DNA from: Natrialbaceae archaeon Tc-Br11_E2g1
GTDB lineage: Archaea; Halobacteriota; Halobacteria; Halobacteriales; Natrialbaceae
Length of the DNA: 5,566 nucleotides
NCBI GenBank assembly: GCA_001564255.1
Contig: LKNC01000191.1
Location: 1 to 5,566, forward strand
Direction of reading: 5' to 3'
In this document: positions 1 through 5,379 of the stretch, one piece after another
Layout: the number at the start of each line of letters is the position of its first letter
Position numbering within the stretch: the stretch's first letter is position 1
Program-made: the position numbers and the translations under genes
Notes under the pieces: generated by a model
What the model was told of the DNA's origin: nothing
What the model saw: the letters and a program-made list of their open reading frames with translations, nothing else
Databases searched by the model: none

Positions 1-1
1 G

Positions 2-523
2 ATCGGGTACACGATCCTCTACGTGAACGAATCGATCGGCGCGAGCGTCGTCTTCGGGGGTGTGACGCTGGCGGCCGCACAGGTCGCCGGCTCCCTCGGT
101 CGGATCGGCTCCGGGTGGCTCGCGGACCGTCTCCGGGCGCCGCTTACCGTATCGACGCTACGCATCCTGATCCTCCAGACGGGAGCGAGCGCCGCGTTGC
201 TCCTCTCGCTGACGGTCGTCGGGACGGCATATGTAGCGCTCGGGCTGTTCACGCTGTTGGGGTTTTTCGTGCTGGGGTTTACCGGCATCTACTACTCGTG
301 TATCGGCTCGCTCGTCGACCCCGGGGAGATGGGCAGTGCGACTGCAGGCGGCCAGATCGCGCTCAACTCCGGTGCCCTGTTCGCCCCACCGGCCTTCGGC
401 TTCCTCGTCGACACGCAGGGGTACGACGTCGCCTGGGCGACCCTCTCCGGGCTCACGGCCGTCGGTCTGGGGTTGCTCGTGGTCCTCTATCGGCGGATCC
501 GATCGGCCGACGCGTATCCATAA
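2..523 (+). CDS. MFS transporter, C-terminal half (5' end outside window)
   Basis: The reading frame is open from the left edge to a TAA at 521-523 (173 codons visible), so the true start lies upstream. The GTG at 23 is an internal codon. The protein is hydrophobic, with about five to six membrane segments. After the first visible helix pair comes GRIGSGWLADRL (visible residues 33-44). This is the MFS loop motif between TM8 and TM9, the C-half counterpart of motif A, so the fragment corresponds roughly to TM7-TM12. A short basic tail (YRRIRSADAYP) ends the protein, as expected for a cytoplasmic C-terminus. By family it is a secondary transporter of the cytoplasmic membrane, and the motif wording resembles the broad oxalate/formate-antiporter and CynX-like groups. 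The substrate cannot be inferred. It is followed by an AT-rich gap containing a promoter, so it is probably not in the same transcript as the TRAP genes. MFS membership is secure; the subfamily is not. Confidence 0.88.
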   Translation: MGYTILYVNESIGASVVFGGVTLAAAQVAGSLGRIGSGWLADRLRAPLTVSTLRILILQTGASAALLLSLTVVGTAYVALGLFTLLGFFVLGFTGIYYSCIGSLVDPGEMGSATAGGQIALNSGALFAPPAFGFLVDTQGYDVAWATLSGLTAVGLGLLVVLYRRIRSADAYP

Positions 524-536
524 TGATCGATTCTGA

Positions 537-553
537 TTATTGTGTTTATTGTG
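537..553 (+). repeat. 8-bp direct repeat with 9-bp period in the intergenic island
   Basis: TTATTGTG occurs at 537-544 and again, identically, at 546-553, separated by one T. The copies lie about 30-45 bp upstream of the TATA-like box of the TRAP binding-protein gene. Tandem half-sites of this kind can bind a regulator. The region is also simply AT-rich, so the repeat may be incidental. Confidence 0.45.
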
Positions 554-565
554 ATAGAAATCTAT
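554..565. promoter_or_regulatory. Possible operator: 12-bp inverted repeat ATAGA-AA-TCTAT
   Basis: ATAGA at 554-558 and TCTAT at 561-565 are perfect inverted copies around a 2-nt centre. The palindrome directly follows the direct repeat at 537-553 and sits about 20 bp upstream of the TATA-like box. That is where an activator, or a regulator affecting TFB/TBP recruitment, could bind. The arms are only 5 bp and could arise by chance in AT-rich DNA. No regulator gene is seen in the window. Confidence 0.3.
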
Positions 566-566
566 G

Positions 567-573
567 TTCTTTT
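567..573 (+). terminator. T-rich tract, possible transcription terminator of the upstream MFS gene
   Basis: TTCTTTT lies 44 bp after the stop codon of the truncated MFS gene. Archaeal RNA polymerase can terminate at short U-rich stretches without a hairpin, so this is a plausible 3' end. The tract is short and interrupted by a C, and it lies in generally AT-rich DNA, so the call is tentative. Confidence 0.25.
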
Positions 574-583
574 ATCAGGTAGA

Positions 584-593
584 TTTATTTATT
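584..593 (+). promoter_or_regulatory. TATA-like box for the TRAP-TAXI gene (likely leaderless transcript)
   Basis: TTTATTTATT is centred about 28 nt upstream of the ATG at 616. Archaeal TATA boxes are usually centred 25-30 nt upstream of the transcription start, so transcription should begin at or within a few nucleotides of the start codon. No Shine-Dalgarno-like GGAGG precedes the ATG, which fits a leaderless mRNA. No convincing BRE is seen directly upstream. The start site is inferred. Confidence 0.6.
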
Positions 594-615
594 CCCCCGT
601 GACAAATACTGACGT

Positions 616-1662
616 ATGCCACTGGATAACGACGTTTCGCGGAGAACGATGGTAAAGAGCGTAGCTGCCGCGGGAGTCGTCGGGACGGCGGGCTGTCTCG
701 GTGGTGACGACGGTCACACAATCACCATCGCCGGGACCTCGACCGGCAGCTCGACGCAGCAGGCCGCCCAGGCGATACAGCGTGCTGCGAACGAACACAG
801 CGACACGCTGAGCATCGACGTGCAGGTCACGGAGGGATGGACGGCGAACCTCTATGAGTTCGACGGCGGCGACTTCAGTACGATCGGCGTCGACAACAAC
901 TCCTGGCAGGCGGCGCTCAACGAGGACCCGCCGTTCGACGACGATCCGGTCGACGACACCCCGATGCAGGGGTTCCTGTTCACGAGCCTCGAGATGCACT
1001 GGGTGGCACTGGAGGGGTCGGGCATCGAGTCGACCGCGGACCTCCGGGAGGGTGAGTACACGATCTACCCCATCGAACCGGGTTTCGGCACCCGGCTGCT
1101 GACCGAGACGGTCCTCCGGGAGGACGGTATCTGGGACGCCAACAACATCAACAACGAGGACACCGAGGACGTTCCGGGCGCGGTCGAGGAGGGACGCGTC
1201 GACGCGCTCTGTCTGTACGGCGCCAATCAGGTCGAGCTCGCCGGCTGGTGCCAGGAGGTCGACATCCGCAGCGGCGGCGAGCTGTACCTCATCGAAACCG
1301 ACGACCAGTTCGAACAGACCATCCAGGACGTCCCCGGTGCGACCTTCGTCCAGCAGGAGCCCTACCCGTACGATCAGGACGTGACGAGCGAGCTCGGGCT
1401 CGATGACGACGTAACCCACTGGGCGCTCCAGGGCCAGTGGGGGTTCGGTCCGGACGTGGATCCGGACGCGGTCTACGAGATGGCTCGAATCGCGAACGAA
1501 CACCACGAGACGATCCGTGAGGGTGATCCGACGACGCTGGAGTACACCCCCGAAGTCATGACCGGGGTGTTGATGGACGGCGTCGAGGTGCACCCGGGGA
1601 TGGTCGAGTTCTACCAGGATCACGACGTCTGGGACGACGACTGGGTCGAGGGAGAGGTCTAG
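616..1662 (+). CDS. TRAP transporter solute-binding lipoprotein, TAXI family
   Basis: This 348-residue protein is the extracellular receptor of a TRAP importer. The N-terminus shows a Tat signal, SRRTMVK (residues 8-14), an alanine/glycine-rich h-region and a lipobox TAGC with Cys27. It is therefore predicted to be exported folded and lipid-anchored on the outer face of the membrane. TAXI-family features follow: the N-terminal strand-loop-helix AGTSTGSSTQQAAQAIQ (39-55), DNNSWQAAL (93-101), a domain-linking stretch IESTADLREGEYTIYPIEPG (137-156) with GFGTR (156-160), and the C-terminal HPGMVEFYQDH (326-336). The mature protein is very acidic (for example residues 103-115), typical of haloarchaea. 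Only two other cysteines occur, C199 and C212. The start is firm: an in-frame TGA lies at 610-612, just before the ATG. The permease follows after 60 bp, completing the system. Known TAXI ligands include glutamate and other organic acids. The ligand here is unknown, and the usual paired tyrosines of the N-terminal motif are absent. Confidence 0.92.
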   Translation: MPLDNDVSRRTMVKSVAAAGVVGTAGCLGGDDGHTITIAGTSTGSSTQQAAQAIQRAANEHSDTLSIDVQVTEGWTANLYEFDGGDFSTIGVDNNSWQAALNEDPPFDDDPVDDTPMQGFLFTSLEMHWVALEGSGIESTADLREGEYTIYPIEPGFGTRLLTETVLREDGIWDANNINNEDTEDVPGAVEEGRVDALCLYGANQVELAGWCQEVDIRSGGELYLIETDDQFEQTIQDVPGATFVQQEPYPYDQDVTSELGLDDDVTHWALQGQWGFGPDVDPDAVYEMARIANEHHETIREGDPTTLEYTPEVMTGVLMDGVEVHPGMVEFYQDHDVWDDDWVEGEV

Positions 1663-1664
1663 TC

Positions 1665-1711
1665 TCGATCGGTCCGTCGGCCACCCGTCATGTAAATCCT
1701 CCGACGATCGA
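1665..1711 (+). other. Imperfect inverted repeat between binding-protein and permease genes
   Basis: TCGATCG (1665-1671) and TCGG (1677-1680) can pair with CCGA (1701-1704) and CGATCGA (1705-1711). This gives an 11-bp stem with a 5-nt bulge (1672-1676) and a 20-nt loop. It starts just after the TAG of the binding-protein gene and ends 11 nt before the permease ATG. In other binding-protein transporter operons, hairpins in this place protect the upstream message and let the receptor be made in excess. No T-tract follows, so it is not an obvious terminator. The role is inferred and the fold was not computed. Confidence 0.3.
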
Positions 1712-1722
1712 AGACGCACACA

Positions 1723-3954
1723 ATGGAATCCGATACACCGGTTGACGACCCGGAAGAACAGACCGAGATCGCCGAGACGGGAGCCGGCGATCCACTCGAG
1801 TTGGAAGAGGATCTGGCCAGCAAGCCGATCGGTGTCGCTCTCAGGGAACGACTTTCGAAGGAGAATATCCGGAGCTATATTTCGATGTGGGGACTGTACG
1901 CCGCCCTGTCGATCCCGTTCTGGCTGTTCGTCATGTGGATGGCGTACCTCCAGGGAGCGATCACCGGGTCGTCGCCCCCACGATCCCAGTTCGGTGCGGG
2001 GTTTCTGGGACTAGTGATTTTATTTTACGTGCTACACGAGATGATCGACAGGGTGGGGGGCGGAACCGCGTTCATTACCGACGACCTCAGGGCACTCGTT
2101 TCGCGGGAAAACGTCGTCGATACGGCGATCCTGGGCGTCTCGGTTCTGATCATGATCCCGACGGTCGTTTACGTGTACGTCAACGCGCTCGCGCTGGCGG
2201 GACGGGGTGGCGCCACCCAGGCGGAGCTCGCGATGGCGCTTCTGTTCACCGTCTCGATCATCTACATCACCTGGCGGGCGTTCGGCATGACGTTTCTCGT
2301 CATCGTGCTGGCCGGAATCGCTTACGGCCTGTTCGGCTACGTCATCCCCGGCCCACTCGGTCATACGGGCATCTCCTGGACCAGAATGCTCCGTATCCTC
2401 GTCATCCAGGTCGACGGCTTCTTCGGCTTTCTGACCCAGCTGATGGCGGCCTGGATCGCGTTGTTCCTGCTTTACGCCGGCATGTTGAAGGGGTACGGCG
2501 CGTTCGACCTCATCCTCCGTGCGGCGGTCAAGGTGGGCCAGCACATCGACTCCGGCGTCGCCCAGACGGCCGTCATCGCCAGCGCCATCATCGGATCGGT
2601 CAACGGCAGCCAGACGGCCAACACGGGTATGACGGGCTCGTTTACGATACCGATGATGAAACGAAGCGGTATCAAACCCGCAACCGCCGGCGCGATCGAG
2701 TCGGTCGCCTCCACCTCCGGCCAGGTGCTTCCACCCGTCATGGGCGCGGGGGCGTTCGTCATGGCGACGCTGATCCAGGGAGTCACCTACTTCGACGTGA
2801 TCGTCGCCGGGTTGATCCCCGCGGCGATCCTCCTGATCGTCATTTTCATCGGCGTCCACTACTCGGCCGCACCCCAGATCGACGAGGGGCAGATGGACGA
2901 CTTCTTCGAGGACCGGATCAAACCGTCCGAGCTGGCCATCCAGGGGGTCAAGTTCGGCGTGCCCCTCGGCGTCCTGATCTACCTCCTGGGCGTGCTCCAG
3001 TACACCGTGATGACGTCGGCGTTCTGGACCGTCGTCAGCATGGCGGCTCTGGGCATCACCGTTCCGACGACGAGACAGGCGGCCGGCAGCCGCAGCCTCC
3101 GGCGGACGTTCTGGACGTTCGTCGACACGTTGAGACAGACGGTAGTCGGGTTCAGGGAGGGGCTGGTGGTCTGTGCGCCGGTGGCGATAATCCTCGCGTC
3201 GATCAACGGCGTCGTCGACATCCTGCTGGCGACGGGGGTGCCGGGGGCGCTATCGCTCACGCTCATCGACATCTCCGGTGGGATCCTGATCTTCGTGGCG
3301 GTCATGGCGATGGTGATCAGCATCATCCTCGGACTCGGGATGCCCACCACGGCGAAGTACACGATCACCGCGATCCTGATCGCGCCGACGTTCGTAAACC
3401 AGTTTTTCCTGCCCGAGTTCGCCGCCCACTTTTTCGTCTTCTACGCCGCGATCCTGGCCGGGCTGACGCCGCCGGTCGCGACCTGTGTCGCCGTGGCGAC
3501 CGGTATCGCTGGATCGGACTTCTGGGAGACCTCCTGGGAGGCGATAAAGATCTCGGCACCGCTTTTCGTCCTGCCGTTTACGTTCATCTACCACCCCGAA
3601 CTCGTCAACCACCAGGGGACGGTCGGCACCGGCCTGCTGTTGACGAGTCTGGTGACCCTGCTCGGCGGGGTCACCATCATCCACGGGCTGAACTACCGGT
3701 TCTCGATCGGTTCGAGTCGGATCGTCGGGCTGCGCGGCCGCCAAGTCGAAATCAGCTCCCTGCCGGCTGCCGGGCTACGGACCGTCTTCGTCGGGCTGGG
3801 GATCGTCATCATGGTCCATCCGGAGCTGATCGTCCAGCTCGGCGCGCTCGCCGTCGCCGTCTTCCTCTATCTCACGCAGGCTGCCACCGGCGAGGAGTCG
3901 CCGTTCCGAAAGATCCTGGCTGCCGCCGAGGGCATCAACGGACGACGGAAGTGA
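1723..3954 (+). CDS. TRAP transporter permease, fused 4TM/12TM (DctQ-DctM) protein
   Basis: This 743-residue integral membrane protein is the fused small and large subunit of a TRAP transporter. Together with the TAXI receptor upstream it would import the receptor's ligand using an ion (usually Na+) gradient. An acidic, soluble N-terminus (about 1-50) precedes hydrophobic segments near 52-78, 91-108, 132-158, 167-183 and 188-208, corresponding to the DctQ-like part. The DctM part starts near 235. Its two hallmark repeats are clear: GSVNGSQTANTG (291-302) leading through FTIPMMKRSG (307-316) to ASTSGQVLPPVMGAGAF (329-345), and GLGMPTTAKY (537-546) leading to GLTPPVATC (580-588). These re-entrant-hairpin regions form the ion and substrate site in the family. 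A tail of about 110 residues (roughly 632-743) adds hydrophobic stretches and ends in a basic cytoplasmic sequence. The ATG is the first start after an in-frame TAA at 1693-1695. No Shine-Dalgarno is visible. The gene is intact, and fused permeases are the usual partners of TAXI receptors. Substrate unknown. Confidence 0.95.
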   Translation: MESDTPVDDPEEQTEIAETGAGDPLELEEDLASKPIGVALRERLSKENIRSYISMWGLYAALSIPFWLFVMWMAYLQGAITGSSPPRSQFGAGFLGLVILFYVLHEMIDRVGGGTAFITDDLRALVSRENVVDTAILGVSVLIMIPTVVYVYVNALALAGRGGATQAELAMALLFTVSIIYITWRAFGMTFLVIVLAGIAYGLFGYVIPGPLGHTGISWTRMLRILVIQVDGFFGFLTQLMAAWIALFLLYAGMLKGYGAFDLILRAAVKVGQHIDSGVAQTAVIASAIIGSVNGSQTANTGMTGSFTIPMMKRSGIKPATAGAIESVASTSGQVLPPVMGAGAFVMATLIQGVTYFDVIVAGLIPAAILLIVIFIGVHYSAAPQIDEGQMDDFFEDRIKPSELAIQGVKFGVPLGVLIYLLGVLQYTVMTSAFWTVVSMAALGITVPTTRQAAGSRSLRRTFWTFVDTLRQTVVGFREGLVVCAPVAIILASINGVVDILLATGVPGALSLTLIDISGGILIFVAVMAMVISIILGLGMPTTAKYTITAILIAPTFVNQFFLPEFAAHFFVFYAAILAGLTPPVATCVAVATGIAGSDFWETSWEAIKISAPLFVLPFTFIYHPELVNHQGTVGTGLLLTSLVTLLGGVTIIHGLNYRFSIGSSRIVGLRGRQVEISSLPAAGLRTVFVGLGIVIMVHPELIVQLGALAVAVFLYLTQAATGEESPFRKILAAAEGINGRRK

Positions 3955-4027
3955 CGACCCCAATCCCGCCCCGCCCCGCCGACCGGTTCACGGCCGACGC
4001 GAGCCAGGCGGACCGGATACCCTCCGT

Positions 4028-5266
4028 ATGAGAGACGACGAACGGTCGGTCGTGACGTTCACCGCGCTCTCACACATGATGGTCCACACCTACGAGCTCT
4101 CCATCCCGATCCTCATGACCGTCTGGCTGCGCGAATTCTCCGTGACCGCTGCGACGCTCGGCGCGGTCGTCACGGTCGGCTACTTCCTTTTCGGCGCCGG
4201 CGCCCTTCCGGCGGGAGTGTTGGTCGATCGATTCGGCTCTCGGTCGATCATCCTCGCCTGTCTGGTCGGGATGGCCCTTTCCTTTCTCCTCCTGGGAGTC
4301 GCACCGAACGTCTACGCCGTCACGCTGGCGCTCGGACTCTGGGGTCTCGCCGCGAGCCTCTACCATCCGGCCGGGTTGACGATGATCAGCAAGGGCGTCC
4401 GCGAGCCGGGCTGGGCGCTGGCCTACCACGGGATGGCCGGCAACGTCGGTATCGCTCTTGGTCCGCTGGCGACCGCGCTGTTGTTGCTCGCGGTCGACTG
4501 GCGGATCGCCGCCGCGCTGCTCGTGGTCCCCACGGTGGCGACCGCCCTTCTCGGGGTCGTCCTCCGGTTCGACGGGACTGCCACCGTCGAGGAAGACCGG
4601 ACCAGCAAAGGGGAGTTCTCCCCGGGCTCGCTCGTCTCGGAAACGCGTGCGCTGGTGTCGGTCGGCTTTCTCACCGTCTTCGCGATCGTGATGTTCAACG
4701 GGCTCTACTACCGTGGCGTGTTGACCTTTCTCCCCGACATGCTGGGGGAGTTTCCCGCGGTTCGGGAGATGGATCCGTTCGCCGACGCCGGCCCGATCGC
4801 CGAGGAGTTCGATCCGGCCCAGTACGTCTTCGTGGGTCTGCTCACGATCGGTATCCTCGGGCAGTATCTCGGTGGTGTCCTCCTCGATCGCCTCCCCGCC
4901 GAGCGCGGGTTGGTCGTCGCCCTCGCCGTGCTCGCGGTTCTCGGGGTGGGGTACGTTCCCGTAGCGACCGCCGGCTTCGTGCCGTTGCTCGCCGTCAGCG
5001 CGCTGCTCGGAGTCGTCCTGTTTGCGATGCAGCCGCTGACTCAGGCGACTATCGCCGCCTACTCGCCACCCGAGACCCGCGGGCTCTCCTTTGGCTGGAC
5101 GTTTCTCGCGATTTTCGGTATCGGTGCGTTCGGTGCGTCGATCGCCGGAGTTGCGCTCACGTACGGCAGCGAGACGGCCCTCTTTTTCCTCCTCGCGGCG
5201 TTCGCGTCCGTCGGCTGTCTGCTCGCACTCTCGCTCGTGGTCCGGGACCGAGGCGCACACGGGTAG
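4028..5266 (+). CDS. MFS transporter (complete)
   Basis: This 412-residue protein has about twelve predicted membrane segments and the MFS layout. MFS motif A appears as GVLVDRFGSRSI (63-74) between TM2 and TM3, with a degenerate second copy, GGVLLDRLPAERG, in the C-terminal half. Other marked motifs are HMMVHTYELSIP (16-27) in TM1, LYHPAGL (111-117) and AYHGMAGNVGIALGP (132-146). HxxxH in TM1 and xHPAG after TM4 recall the fosmidomycin-resistance-like MFS branch, but I would not name a substrate. A soluble linker occupies about 180-210 between the halves. An acidic loop (239-265) lies after TM7. The gene begins 73 bp after the TRAP permease; the gap is GC-rich with no TATA-like box, so read-through from the TRAP operon is plausible. 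No Shine-Dalgarno precedes the ATG, and no other in-frame start was seen nearby upstream. It differs from the truncated MFS at the left edge. Its stop codon lies inside a 28-bp tandem duplication. Confidence 0.9.
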   Translation: MRDDERSVVTFTALSHMMVHTYELSIPILMTVWLREFSVTAATLGAVVTVGYFLFGAGALPAGVLVDRFGSRSIILACLVGMALSFLLLGVAPNVYAVTLALGLWGLAASLYHPAGLTMISKGVREPGWALAYHGMAGNVGIALGPLATALLLLAVDWRIAAALLVVPTVATALLGVVLRFDGTATVEEDRTSKGEFSPGSLVSETRALVSVGFLTVFAIVMFNGLYYRGVLTFLPDMLGEFPAVREMDPFADAGPIAEEFDPAQYVFVGLLTIGILGQYLGGVLLDRLPAERGLVVALAVLAVLGVGYVPVATAGFVPLLAVSALLGVVLFAMQPLTQATIAAYSPPETRGLSFGWTFLAIFGIGAFGASIAGVALTYGSETALFFLLAAFASVGCLLALSLVVRDRGAHG

Positions 5267-5296
5267 ACTCCGGGACCGAGGTGCTCACTGATAGAC
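5241..5296 (+). repeat. Imperfect 28-bp tandem duplication over the MFS stop codon
   Basis: The 28-bp unit at 5241-5268 is repeated head-to-tail at 5269-5296 with 24 of 28 positions identical. Both copies begin TCCGGGACCGAGG and end TAGAC. The first copy encodes the last residues and TAG stop (5264-5266) of the MFS gene. The equivalent place in the second copy reads TGATAG, two stops in a row. A unit of 28 bp is not a multiple of three, so the second copy is in another frame and is not translated as part of the gene. I see no third copy. Confidence 0.85.
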
Positions 5297-5345
5297 GGCT
5301 GGATCCGGGGCGTCCGTACGTCCGGTCGCGGGCGCCGGTCCCTCG

Positions 5346-5355
5346 ACAATTATAC
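5346..5355 (+). promoter_or_regulatory. TATA-like box for the universal stress protein gene (likely leaderless)
   Basis: ACAATTATAC, with core TTATA at 5350-5354, is the only AT-rich patch in the 113-bp gap after the MFS gene. Its core is centred 28 nt upstream of the ATG at 5380, so transcription should start at or very near the start codon. No Shine-Dalgarno is present. This suggests the downstream gene is transcribed independently of the transporter genes. Confidence 0.55.
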
Positions 5356-5379
5356 GCCGTCGGCTCCTACCGGGAACCG

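Noticed and set aside
23..25. GTG at 23 as the true start of the first MFS gene
   Set aside because: The frame is open to the window edge and the visible protein begins in the middle of an MFS fold (TM7-8), so this is an internal valine codon of a truncated gene.
1690..1697. AT-rich ATGTAAAT as a separate promoter for the permease
   Set aside because: It is short, lies inside the loop of the inverted repeat, and is centred about 29 nt before the ATG but lacks a TATA-like core as good as the two other boxes. Co-transcription with the receptor is the simpler reading, though mapping could overturn this.
589..1719. Long minus-strand open frame (376 codons) opposite the TAXI gene
   Set aside because: It is antisense to a recognisable protein. 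Its translation is rich in Arg, Val, Asp and His with no fold or motif, as expected from the mirror of GC-rich codons, and its putative start has no promoter.
2032..2859. 275-codon minus-strand open frame inside the permease gene
   Set aside because: It is another GC-driven shadow, hydrophilic and repetitive, with no start signal.
1887..4031. 714-codon plus-strand open frame overlapping the TRAP permease in another frame
   Set aside because: The translation is an Arg/Gly/Pro/His-rich low-information sequence, unlike a membrane or soluble protein. The permease frame carries clear TRAP motifs throughout. High GC content makes stop codons rare in the other frames.
4070..5260. 396-codon minus-strand open frame opposite the MFS gene
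   Set aside because: Its composition is dominated by Arg, Glu, Asp and Gly with no motif. The plus-strand frame has full MFS motifs and membrane segments.
5322..5338. Small GC hairpin (CCGG ... CCGG) as a terminator after the MFS gene
   Set aside because: The stem is short with a bulge, both arms are the self-complementary CCGG, and no T-tract follows. Archaeal termination depends on oligo-T rather than GC hairpins.
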